Origin: Pseudomonas sp. 7P_10.2_Bac1
GTDB taxonomy: Bacteria > Pseudomonadota > Gammaproteobacteria > Pseudomonadales > Pseudomonadaceae
Assembly (NCBI RefSeq): GCF_025465935.1
Contig: NZ_JANLNV010000088.1
Span: 116,435-180,434, forward strand
Direction of reading: 5' to 3'
Length of the DNA stretch: 64,000 nt
Shown here: positions 55,749-63,706 of the stretch, piece after piece
Layout of the letters: the number at the start of each line of letters is the position of its first letter
Numbering within the stretch: position 1 is the stretch's first letter
The notes under the pieces: model-generated
Told to the model about the DNA's origin: nothing
Databases searched by the model: none
The model's input: the letters and a program-made list of their open reading frames with translations, nothing else
Program-made: the position numbers and the translations under genes

Positions 55749-57092
55749 ATGAATAAACGTGCAATGGCACTTGGTCTAACCGTGGCCGCCTTTTATCAAC
55801 CGGCCTGGTCTGCGGGTTTTATAGACGACAGTAAAGCCTCCATGGGTTCTCGCTCGCTCTATTTCGAAAGTGACCAACGTGGAAACAATGGTGTCGATCA
55901 ACGCCAGTCAGTCACGGGTTTAAGAGTTGACTTCAACTCGGGTTATACCAAGGGATTAATGGGCGTCGGGCTGGATGTCCTGGGCTTGCTGGGCGTCAAT
56001 CTGGACGGCGGGATTTCACCGCACAGCCCCTCGACCAGTAACACCATCACCCCGGTCAACACCAATGGCACGCCGGTCGATAACTGGAGCCGTATGGGGG
56101 CCAATATCCGTTTGAAGGTCTCCAGCACTGAGCTTAAAGCCGGTAATGCGCTGGCACCCAACTTGCCGATCCTGGTGGCCAATGATGCACGTTTGTTGCC
56201 TCAGTCTTTTCAGGGGGCAATGCTGACATCGCAAGACATTAACAACGTGACATTCACGGCCGGGCAATTGGACCGGGCTATAGGCCGCGCCTCCAGCAAC
56301 TGGGGCGGCATTGCGGCGGGAGGGCGCAAAAGCGCTGATGCCTTCAGATTTGCGGGCGCGGACTGGAAGCCCGCTAAAAACCTGCTGCTGCAGTATTACT
56401 ACGCGCAACTGGATGATTATTACGGGCAGTCTTTTGTCGGCTTGATTCATGATCTGCAGATAGACACGCAACAGTCACTTAAAACGGACCTGCGTTACTT
56501 CAATAGTCACTCTGACGGCAAGAACGGTCGTGACCCCGATTACCAATATAAAGGCGGTTATAACGCGGGCGGCTCAGGGAAAATCGATAACACCACCTGG
56601 TCTGCAGCGTTTACCTATGCACTGAATGCACATTCGCTGACGCTTGGGCATCAACGGGTCAGTGACAGGGGTGGCATGCCCTATGTCACCAACGGCAATC
56701 TGGTGAACGGACGCGGGCGCTCAGAGGGCGAGGGTGGGGCCAGCGTTTATTTGTACACCGACATCATGATCAACAACTTCACCCGTGCGGGTGAGAACTC
56801 GACATTTGGTATCTATCGGTATGACTTCGCAAGCCTGGGGTTGCCGGGGTTCAGAGCCCAATGGACCTATGTCAAAGGCCAGGATATTCGCGGCATCGGT
56901 AATGCAACGACCGGGCGCTATAGTGAATGGGAGAGTGATTACCGCCTGGACTACACCGTTCAGAGCGGCTCACTGAAAGGGCTGGGCGTTTCATTGCGGC
57001 GGGCTAACTTTAGAACCGAACTGCCCACTTCAACCCTGCAAAACCAGGATCAGACTCGGCTGTACATCAACTACACCTATGCGCTTTGGTAG
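55749..57092 (+). CDS. OprD-family outer-membrane porin
   Basis: 447 residues, the usual OprD length, with a signal peptide cleaved near AWSAGF, then FIDDSKASMGSRSLYFESD (OprD-type mature start with the family's FIEDSK-like motif). KGLMGVGLDVLGLLGVNLDGG is the conserved second region, and the last residue is an aromatic Trp. Pseudomonas OprD porins admit specific amino acids, peptides and small carboxylates and are commonly encoded beside the matching inner-membrane importer. Here it closes the peptide/opine-type transport cluster. Its 3' end faces a TetR gene 47 bases away. Confidence 0.93.
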   Translation: MNKRAMALGLTVAAFYQPAWSAGFIDDSKASMGSRSLYFESDQRGNNGVDQRQSVTGLRVDFNSGYTKGLMGVGLDVLGLLGVNLDGGISPHSPSTSNTITPVNTNGTPVDNWSRMGANIRLKVSSTELKAGNALAPNLPILVANDARLLPQSFQGAMLTSQDINNVTFTAGQLDRAIGRASSNWGGIAAGGRKSADAFRFAGADWKPAKNLLLQYYYAQLDDYYGQSFVGLIHDLQIDTQQSLKTDLRYFNSHSDGKNGRDPDYQYKGGYNAGGSGKIDNTTWSAAFTYALNAHSLTLGHQRVSDRGGMPYVTNGNLVNGRGRSEGEGGASVYLYTDIMINNFTRAGENSTFGIYRYDFASLGLPGFRAQWTYVKGQDIRGIGNATTGRYSEWESDYRLDYTVQSGSLKGLGVSLRRANFRTELPTSTLQNQDQTRLYINYTYALW

Positions 57093-57139
57093 CGAACGGC
57101 TGAACAGCGGCTACAGGGTGCCAACTGCAAACGACCCGC

Positions 57140-57742
57140 TTATTGGCTGTCGGGTGCCCTGTGGCTGAGAAATGCCTTCGCGGCTTCTAGGATTTCTTCT
57201 GCGAGCGGTGCCTGGCCAGCCGCTCGAGCCAGCGTCACGGCGCCCACCATCATTGAGTACTCAACCAGCGCTTGCTGTCTCTGGGCCTTGAGACCTTGTT
57301 CAGTGCCATCGTTCTCCAGCGTGGACATATACGTGTCGATGAGCATGCTCAGCCCACGCAGGAAGGTGTCGTGAACCGCGGATTGCTCATCTTCACGTGC
57401 GACTTCGCCGGCAAAGGCCACCACCGGGCAAAGGTCATCGTGCTGCCCTTGGGCAAGGTAGTGATCGATAACTGCTTCACGCGCCGCGGGCTTCTCGCCG
57501 TGCGCAGCAATCTTTTCGCGCCATACCGTTTTTGATTGCTCAAAGGCTTGGGCACAGGCTTCGTTTGCCAGCGCTTCCTTGGACTTGAAATGGCCGTAAA
57601 AACCACCGTGCGTCAGACCTGAGGCGTGCATCACTTCGGCCAGAGTGATGCCTTGAAAGCCGCGCTCACGAAACAGTTTGGCGGCGGTTTCGGTGATTTT
57701 TATCTTGTTGAGTTCGGTTTGTGCTCGGGAGACTCTGGGCAT
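57140..57742 (-). CDS. TetR-family transcriptional regulator
   Basis: 200 residues from ATG 57742 (MPRVSRAQTELNK), with GAGG five bases upstream; a start at 57778 is open but less supported. The helix-turn-helix is ITLAEVMHASGLTHGGFYGHFKSKEALANEAC, the NemR/AcrR-like form common near oxidoreductase genes. The C-terminal ligand domain includes CPVVAFAGEVARED. It lies about 110 bases from the aldo/keto reductase stop on the same strand, so its target is not obvious; autoregulation is likely. Confidence 0.92.
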   Translation of the reverse strand: MPRVSRAQTELNKIKITETAAKLFRERGFQGITLAEVMHASGLTHGGFYGHFKSKEALANEACAQAFEQSKTVWREKIAAHGEKPAAREAVIDHYLAQGQHDDLCPVVAFAGEVAREDEQSAVHDTFLRGLSMLIDTYMSTLENDGTEQGLKAQRQQALVEYSMMVGAVTLARAAGQAPLAEEILEAAKAFLSHRAPDSQ

Positions 57743-57854
57743 GACAGCCTCGCTTGGATAATAAAGGTTGTCGATCATATATAAGGTCGTGCTGTTTGTC
57801 TTTAGCAGTCCTATTCACGGTATTACCAAGCAAGCTGTCATGCCACCACGTTGG

Positions 57855-58850
57855 TTACTCAGCAGTCGGGGTGGGGGCGTTCGGTGAAATGAATCCGGCG
57901 TCTCTCATGGCTTGCCAAAACGCTTGCGGGATCACGGCCTTGAAGGCTTGAGTGTCTTCGCTGATCCGTGAAGGCCGACTGGCGCCGGGAATCACTGCGG
58001 TAACGGCCGGGTTGGCCAGCGGGAACTGCAACGCTGCGGCCTTGATGTCGACATTGAAGCGGCGAGCGATCTCATGGATGCGCTTGACCTTGTCCAGCAT
58101 GGCCGCTGTGGCTGGCTGGTATTCGAAGTGTTTGCCGCCCACCAGAACCCCGGAGCTGTAAGGGCCGCCGGTGATGAACTCGGCGCCTTTGGCCTTGGCT
58201 TTGGCGAAAAGGCGCTGCAGCGGTTGCTCGTGATCCAACAGGGTGTAGCGACCTGCCAGCAAGAACCCGTCCGGGCGTACCTCATCCAGATCCAGGGTCA
58301 ATTCGCACGGCTCGACTCGGTTTACGCCCAGGCCCCAAGCCTTGATCACGCCTTCTTCTTTAAGGCGGGCAAGGGCTTTGAAGGCGCCTTTGCGAGCTAC
58401 GTTGAAATGTTCGATCCATTCATCCCCGTGGGTGTCTTGGGCGACGTCATGCACAAACACGATATCCAAACGGTCTGTGCCCAGACGCTCAAGGCTGCTT
58501 TCGATCGACCGCAATGTTGCATCGGCGGAGTAATCGCTGAGCAATTTGTTCAGGTTGCCCTGGCCGAACGCCCCCGTGTGTTTGGCATCATTCAATTCAT
58601 CAGAGATCAACCGACCAATTTTGGTGGCCAGGGTGTACTCATCACGATGATGCTGTGCCAAGGCCTTGCCCAATCGTGTCTCGGATAGCCCGGCGCCGTA
58701 GAGCGGAGCGGTGTCGAAGAAGCGAATGCCATGGTCCCAGGCCGCCTCAACCGTGGCAGCGGCTTCATCTTCGTCAATGGCACGGAACATATTGCCCAAA
58801 GGAGCAGTTCCGAAGCCGAGTTGGCCAATCATTTTGTCTTTCAAGCTCAT
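57855..58850 (-). CDS. Aldo/keto reductase (D-threo-aldose 1-dehydrogenase-like)
   Basis: 331 residues from ATG 58850. The catalytic tetrad is complete: Asp46 and Tyr51 in FFDTAPLYG, Lys77 in LATKIG, His134 in IVFVHDV. VIPGASRPSRISED near the end is the cofactor phosphate site. It matches the subgroup annotated as D-threo-aldose (L-fucose) 1-dehydrogenase, also containing pyridoxal-type enzymes; the true substrate is uncertain. The frame upstream to 58952 covers a LysR-type dyad and is unlikely to be coding. A LysR gene lies upstream on the same strand. Confidence 0.9.
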   Translation of the reverse strand: MSLKDKMIGQLGFGTAPLGNMFRAIDEDEAAATVEAAWDHGIRFFDTAPLYGAGLSETRLGKALAQHHRDEYTLATKIGRLISDELNDAKHTGAFGQGNLNKLLSDYSADATLRSIESSLERLGTDRLDIVFVHDVAQDTHGDEWIEHFNVARKGAFKALARLKEEGVIKAWGLGVNRVEPCELTLDLDEVRPDGFLLAGRYTLLDHEQPLQRLFAKAKAKGAEFITGGPYSSGVLVGGKHFEYQPATAAMLDKVKRIHEIARRFNVDIKAAALQFPLANPAVTAVIPGASRPSRISEDTQAFKAVIPQAFWQAMRDAGFISPNAPTPTAE

Positions 58851-58942
58851 TTGTTCATCTCTCTGACGTGTACAGGCAGTGGGTGCCGCGTGATCCTCAT
58901 GGGGGGCACGGCAGTCGAGGATCAAAATACATGTTAGGCAAA

Positions 58943-58957
58943 ATCTATTCAATAGAT
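58943..58957. promoter_or_regulatory. Perfect LysR-type box before the aldo/keto reductase
   Basis: ATCTATT-C-AATAGAT is a perfect dyad that fits both T-N11-A and the ATC-N9-GAT form of LysR sites. It lies about 95 bases before the reductase start and about 50 after the end of a LysR gene, a good position for activation. Confidence 0.55.
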
Positions 58958-59006
58958 GATCGCTGTCATTTATATCGGTTCGCAGCTCCCATAGGCCGAC
59001 GCGGTG

Positions 59007-59897
59007 TTAGCGCAGGGATTCAGCAATGCTTTGGGTCAGCAATTCATTGGCGGCACGCAGGTTCCCGGGCTGGGGTGAGTACACCATCCAGACATCCATG
59101 CTCAGTTCAAAGTCATCAACGGTGATGACGGATAGTTCTTGCGCTAAAGGGCTGGCATTCAGAAGCTGCTGCGGGATGAGTCCTAACCCCATTCCGGCAG
59201 CTACCATGCGCATTTGGTTGACTGCGCCCTGGGTGTCGACACTGACTTTCAGTGTTAGCCCTTGGCTACCCATGGCCGCCTGCAGCGCTTCCCGATAACC
59301 ACACCCTTCGGGATTCAAAATCCAGTCGTGGGAAGACAGGCTTTTTATGTCGCTCATCGAACCTGCGAGAGGCGTGTGTGTGCTCTGGACCACCAAAACC
59401 TTGAAGGTTGTGATCAATCTGTTGTCCAGATGCGGGGCAGGGTTGCTTGGCGCCGGGATCATCAAGCTGGCGGCATCCAATTCCCCCCGCGACACCAGTT
59501 GCTCCAGCTCGGAACTCCATTGAGTCACGAGCTGGATTTGCAGATCTGAAAACTGCGCTCGTAACCGGGTTACCGTGTCGAACATCACGGCATCGGCGAT
59601 GATTTGCGTCAATCCCAGACGATAGCGCCCGCTTGGCGTTGCGTTTTCTTGAGGGATATTGATCAGATAATTCGCATCGCGCAGCAGTTGCACTGCTTTT
59701 TCATACACCCGGTAGCCCATTGCGGTGGGCGAGGGAGGCCGGGTCGTGCGATCTAACAGGGTCGCGCCCAGGGTTTCTTCGAGGTGCTGTATGCGACGAG
59801 ACACGGCCGACTGGGTCAGGCACAAGGTATGCGCTGCTTTGGTCAGCGAAGCACACTCAATGACGGTGACGAAGGCTTTTAAATCCTGAAATAGCAT
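59007..59897 (-). CDS. LysR-family regulator (divergent from the tautomerase gene)
   Basis: 296 residues. Helix-turn-helix about 18-37 (LTKAAHTLCLTQSAVSRRIQHLEETLGATLLDR, core LTQSAVSRRIQHLEE), and an effector domain from about 90 (GRYRLGLTQIIADAVMF). Divergent from the tautomerase-family gene at 60025, with an inverted repeat at its own start codon edge (59900-59924), and upstream of the aldo/keto reductase on the same strand. It may control either or both. Confidence 0.92.
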   Translation of the reverse strand: MLFQDLKAFVTVIECASLTKAAHTLCLTQSAVSRRIQHLEETLGATLLDRTTRPPSPTAMGYRVYEKAVQLLRDANYLINIPQENATPSGRYRLGLTQIIADAVMFDTVTRLRAQFSDLQIQLVTQWSSELEQLVSRGELDAASLMIPAPSNPAPHLDNRLITTFKVLVVQSTHTPLAGSMSDIKSLSSHDWILNPEGCGYREALQAAMGSQGLTLKVSVDTQGAVNQMRMVAAGMGLGLIPQQLLNASPLAQELSVITVDDFELSMDVWMVYSPQPGNLRAANELLTQSIAESLR

Positions 59898-59899
59898 GC

Positions 59900-59924
59900 T
59901 TTTCTCTCATGATCTTTGAGAAAA
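59900..59924. promoter_or_regulatory. Inverted repeat in the LysR/tautomerase divergent promoter
   Basis: TTTTCTC (59900-59906) and GAGAAAA (59918-59924) are perfect 7-base arms around an 11-base spacer, next to the LysR start. A LysR autoregulatory site is the simplest reading. Confidence 0.5.
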
Positions 59925-60024
59925 CTATGCGCTTGCTGCGTTTTCCTGTCGAGCCTAAGGTAAAAGCATGGACCACACTCACGTGGACCGTGCACCACAC
60001 ACTTTCTTTAAAAAGGATTGTTCG

Positions 60025-60417
60025 ATGCCCTTAGTCAGAATAGATCTTGCCGCTGAAACGACGGAACAGACCGTGTCTGCCATCAGTGATGTTATTTACC
60101 AGGCGATGGTTGACGTCGCTAACGTGCCTGAGCATGACAAGTTCCAGATCATTTACCGCCATGCCAAAGACGAACTGGTCTATCCGGCCGCCGGGTATCT
60201 GGGGGTGAGTTACACGCCGAAGATTGTGTTTATCCAGATCACTTGGAATGCCGGGCGCACAATCGAGGTGAAAAAGGCATTCTACAAAGCCATCGCAGAG
60301 GGTATTCACGCGAAAACCGGCCTGAGAAAGGAAGATATCTGGATCAATTTGATCGATGTCAAACGCGAGGACTGGTCATTTGGCAACGGTGAGATGCAAT
60401 ACGTTCCGAGTGAGTGA
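60025..60417 (+). CDS. Tautomerase-family protein (4-oxalocrotonate tautomerase-like)
   Basis: 130 residues from ATG 60025, with AAGGA seven bases upstream; an in-frame start at 59968 would hide the proline. The protein begins Met-Pro, so removal of Met would leave the catalytic N-terminal Pro1 of the tautomerase superfamily. PEHDKFQIIYRH and KEDIWINLIDVKREDWSFGNGE match the larger tautomerase_2-like group. It is probably a cytoplasmic oligomeric isomerase of a small keto acid or an aldehyde/phenolic compound, under the divergent LysR. Confidence 0.88.
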   Translation: MPLVRIDLAAETTEQTVSAISDVIYQAMVDVANVPEHDKFQIIYRHAKDELVYPAAGYLGVSYTPKIVFIQITWNAGRTIEVKKAFYKAIAEGIHAKTGLRKEDIWINLIDVKREDWSFGNGEMQYVPSE

Positions 60418-60456
60418 TTAACGTGAACTCCAGGCAGGATGCACCTGCCTGGATTG

Positions 60457-61392
60457 TCATGGTGCCTTCACATTCCGCAACAGCTCTTCGGCTGCCTGAC
60501 CGAAGCGCTCCACCAAAAAGTCCAGCAACACACGTACGCGAGGAATGCGGTAGCGATTGCCATGTAACACGGCATACACACCCGCTTCAGGAAGACAAAA
60601 GTCCGGGAGCAGGACTTTCAATCGACCCGTTCGGATATCCTCGGCTGCATCCCAAATGGTTTTCCGGGCGATGCCATGACCGGCCAGCGCCCATTCACGG
60701 GCCAGCGCGCCGTCGTTGGTTTCCCACGTTTCGGCCATGGGCACGACGTGATCCCACGCATGCCCCTCTACCACAAAGTGAAAGGTATTCAGTGGTCCCG
60801 CCGACGTGACCAGCACGATGAACCTGTGATCAATCAGGTCCGCCGGGTTTTGCGGCTCGCCATAGCGCGCGAGGTAGTGCGGTGAAGCACACAGCACCCG
60901 CCAGTTGGGGGCCAGTTGCCGGGCGATCATCGAGCTGTCACGTGGCTGGCCAAAGCGGATCGCCAGATCGATATCGTCCTGCACCAGATTCGACACGGAA
61001 TCTGACAGCGTCAGGGCGATGTTCAAGTCCGGGTGCATTGCGCTGAAGTCTTGTAGCCAGTCATTCAACAGATTGCGGCCAAAATCCGCCGATGCGGAAA
61101 TTCGCACTTTCCCACATACTTCTTTGCCACTGGCTTGCAGTCCTGCTTCAGCTTCATCAATCGCCTGCAAGGCTACCCCGCAGTGTTGTAAGTAGAACCG
61201 GCCTTCTTCTGTCAGGCGTAATTGTCGGGTTGTGCGATCGAACAGTTTGGTGTGCAGGGCTGCTTCCAGCTTGATAAGTCGCGCGCTGGCTGCCGCAGGC
61301 GACAACCCGAGCTTTCGGCCCGCAGCCGACAAACTGCCTAGCGCTGCAGCCTCGACGAACAAACGCATATCACCCAATCGGTCAGTGGCCAT
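60457..61392 (-). CDS. LysR-family regulator (divergent from the MFS gene)
   Basis: 311 residues from ATG 61392; a TTG two codons earlier is less likely. Helix-turn-helix SLSAAGRKLGLSPAAASARLIKLE, effector domain with VRISASADFGRNLLNDWL and DLAIRFGQPRDSSMIARQL, typical of the large DmlR/AaeR-like group. It shares a 99-base intergenic region, with a perfect dyad, with the MFS transporter gene, and so probably regulates it. Confidence 0.92.
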   Translation of the reverse strand: MATDRLGDMRLFVEAAALGSLSAAGRKLGLSPAAASARLIKLEAALHTKLFDRTTRQLRLTEEGRFYLQHCGVALQAIDEAEAGLQASGKEVCGKVRISASADFGRNLLNDWLQDFSAMHPDLNIALTLSDSVSNLVQDDIDLAIRFGQPRDSSMIARQLAPNWRVLCASPHYLARYGEPQNPADLIDHRFIVLVTSAGPLNTFHFVVEGHAWDHVVPMAETWETNDGALAREWALAGHGIARKTIWDAAEDIRTGRLKVLLPDFCLPEAGVYAVLHGNRYRIPRVRVLLDFLVERFGQAAEELLRNVKAP

Positions 61393-61436
61393 ATTCAACT
61401 TGAATTTGAAAGTTCATCAAAGGGTAGGCCAATTAT

Positions 61437-61453
61437 CAATTGCTTGGCAATTG
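61437..61453. promoter_or_regulatory. 17-bp dyad in the LysR/MFS divergent promoter
   Basis: CAATTGC-TTG-GCAATTG is a perfect inverted repeat with 7-base arms, midway between the LysR start (61392) and the MFS start (61492). It is a likely operator for that LysR protein. Confidence 0.55.
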
Positions 61454-61491
61454 CCCAGACTCTTGCTTTCTATCGCTATTGAGCATTGGTC

Positions 61492-62724
61492 ATGACCGGC
61501 AAAAGACACACTGAAACTGCAACACTGACAGCTTCACGCAGGCCCGAAATAGCTTCTGCCGGGCGTCTCCCGCTTGGTGCCTTACTAGCGCTAACCATGG
61601 CCAGTTTTATCGCCACGGCCAACGAGACAGTGCCCGCAGGGCTGTTGCCACAGATCGCCGAGGCGTTTGGTGTATCACAAGCCTGGGCCGGGCAGTTGGT
61701 TACGTTATGCGCGCTGGGTTCCGGGTTGGCGGCCATTCCTCTGACCCTTGCGCTGCAAGGCTCGCGCCGGCGTTTGTTGCTATGGGTGGCTGCCGGGGTG
61801 TTTTGTGTGTGCAACGCAATCACCGCGCTTTCACCGTGGTTTGGTCTGACATTAGCTGCTCGTTTTGTCGTGGGGATCGCCACAGGCTTGGCCTGGAGCT
61901 TGCTGGCGGGCTACGCCAGACGCTTGGTCGCGCCGGCCTTACAAGGACGCGCCATGGCAGTGGCCATGCTCGGTATTCCATTGGCGCTGGCATTGGGCGT
62001 GCCATTCAGCGCCTGGTTGGGTCAGTTGCTCGGGTGGCGCTGGGTGTTTGGCGTGCTTTCAATATTGAGCCTGCTGCTCATGCTGTGGACGCACCTCAGA
62101 GTTCCGGATTTTGCCGGGCAGCGCTCCACACAGCGCGTACCGCTGCGCCAAGTCCTGAAAACACCCGGCGTTAGGTCAGTGCTTGCAGTGGTCATGCTCT
62201 GGATTTTGGCCCACTACACGCTCTACACGTACATTGCTGCGTTCATGGCTTCTGTCGGACTGGCCGGGCAGGTCGACCGCGGCCTCTTGTCATTTGGTAT
62301 TGCCGCTTTGGCGGGTCTGTGGATCACCGGTGTATTGATCGACGGCAGGCTGCGGCGGTTGATCCTCATCAACTTGGCCATCTTCGTGCTGGTTGCGTTT
62401 ACCTTGAGTGTGGGTGGGCTGGCTGACAGTACCGTTTACCTCTGTCTTGTGCTGTGGGGGCTGAGCTTTGGTGGCGCGCCCACCTTATTGCAAACGGCCT
62501 TGGCCGAGGTGGCAGGTGAGGGTGCTGATATCGCGCAATCAATGCTGGTGACAGTCTTCAACCTGGCGTTCGCGGGCAGTGGTGTGATCGGTGGAGTGCT
62601 ACTGGCAGGGTGGGGCGCACAGACGATTCCGTGGCTGGTGCTGGGGTTGCTACTGCCGACGCTGTTGATAGCGTCGACCGTCAAGCGTCCCCTAACGAGT
62701 CACCCACACACTGCGCCTCTCTGA
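61492..62724 (+). CDS. MFS transporter (drug/sugar-efflux type)
   Basis: 410 residues from ATG 61492, about twelve membrane segments in two halves. Segment 1 has FIATANETVPAGLLPQIAEAFGVSQAWAGQLV, whose core ETVPAGLLPQIA is typical of the AraJ/YdhP/SotB-like efflux group. RFVVGIATGLAWSLLAGYARRLV is the motif-bearing region between segments 4 and 5. Export of a sugar, drug or amino-acid derivative is likely; substrate unknown. Its last 44 bases overlap the end of the convergent LysR gene. Confidence 0.9.
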   Translation: MTGKRHTETATLTASRRPEIASAGRLPLGALLALTMASFIATANETVPAGLLPQIAEAFGVSQAWAGQLVTLCALGSGLAAIPLTLALQGSRRRLLLWVAAGVFCVCNAITALSPWFGLTLAARFVVGIATGLAWSLLAGYARRLVAPALQGRAMAVAMLGIPLALALGVPFSAWLGQLLGWRWVFGVLSILSLLLMLWTHLRVPDFAGQRSTQRVPLRQVLKTPGVRSVLAVVMLWILAHYTLYTYIAAFMASVGLAGQVDRGLLSFGIAALAGLWITGVLIDGRLRRLILINLAIFVLVAFTLSVGGLADSTVYLCLVLWGLSFGGAPTLLQTALAEVAGEGADIAQSMLVTVFNLAFAGSGVIGGVLLAGWGAQTIPWLVLGLLLPTLLIASTVKRPLTSHPHTAPL

Positions 62725-63661
62725 AATCAAGCGCCCTGGCAGCTCCCCCAGCCTGTACACCAACGTCGTTGGAGTCGAGCATGGAAATGAAGCAGTCCAT
62801 CAACGGTGATTCGTTGTCGGTGTTCCAGCTCATGTACAGGCCGATGGCCGGGTTGGGTGAGGCACTTACAGGGTGGATCCGGCGAAACACGACCTTGTCG
62901 CGCATGATTGAGTTGGCAATCGACTCAGGCACCAGGGCGACGCCGAAATCGCAGGCCACCAAGCCGATCAAGGTTTGGATCTGCGCGGCCTCCTGCACCA
63001 CCTTGGGGTAGAAACCGGCGGCTTCACACAAGGCGACCAACTGATTGTGATAGCCGATGCCCAAGGTTTGGGGAGTGAATACGAAGTTTTCTCCGGCGAA
63101 ATCCCTCAAGTCGATTTGACCTTCTTTCGCCTTCGGGTGATGGACGGACAGCGCCATCACGATCTCTTCGTCCAGCAACAGGCGTGACTCGACGTTTTCC
63201 GCCGAGATCGGCAACTGGCGCATGAAGGCAATATCCGCTTCTCCCGACAGAATGGCCTTGGCCTGGCTGGAAGAGGGCATCTCCTTGATGATCAACTGAA
63301 CTTTGGGGTAGGTCTCACGGAACTGCCTCAGGGTATTGAGCAGTGAGTCGTAGTAGGCGATCGACAACGTAGTCACCGTGAGTGTGCCAGCAATGCCCTG
63401 GGACACTTGGCGGGCGTGCTCGATGCCCAGCTCCAGTTCCTTCAACGTGCTGTAGGCAGCGTTCAGGAATGCACCGCCGGCCGGGGTCAGCTTGACCCCG
63501 CGTTTACTGCGCGTGAACAGACTGAACCCCAGTTTGTCTTCCAGCCGATTGATGGCTTGGCTCAATGGCGGCTGGGCCATGTGCAGGCGAGTAGCGGCCT
63601 TGTGGAAATTCAGCTCTTCAGCCACGGCAATAAATTGGCGTAGCAGGCGGGTTTCGATCAT
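62681..63661 (-). CDS. LysR-family regulator (BenM/CatM-like)
   Basis: 326 residues. MIETRLLRQFIAVAEELNFHKAATRLHMAQPPLSQAINRLE (core RLHMAQPPLSQAINRLE) is the N-terminal helix-turn-helix of the BenM/CatM/CbbR-like group. The effector domain starts about 90 (GTLTVTTLSIAYYDSLL). AAGGAACAGAAGAA precedes ATG 63661. Its 3' end overlaps the MFS gene. An IS3-type element ends about 45 bases before its start, so its original promoter may have been displaced or supplied by the element. Confidence 0.92.
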   Translation of the reverse strand: MIETRLLRQFIAVAEELNFHKAATRLHMAQPPLSQAINRLEDKLGFSLFTRSKRGVKLTPAGGAFLNAAYSTLKELELGIEHARQVSQGIAGTLTVTTLSIAYYDSLLNTLRQFRETYPKVQLIIKEMPSSSQAKAILSGEADIAFMRQLPISAENVESRLLLDEEIVMALSVHHPKAKEGQIDLRDFAGENFVFTPQTLGIGYHNQLVALCEAAGFYPKVVQEAAQIQTLIGLVACDFGVALVPESIANSIMRDKVVFRRIHPVSASPNPAIGLYMSWNTDNESPLMDCFISMLDSNDVGVQAGGAARALDFREAQCVGDSLGDA

Positions 63662-63706
63662 TTCTTCTGTTCCTTCATTGAACTGATCTAGGGGCTAGAG
63701 GCATCA

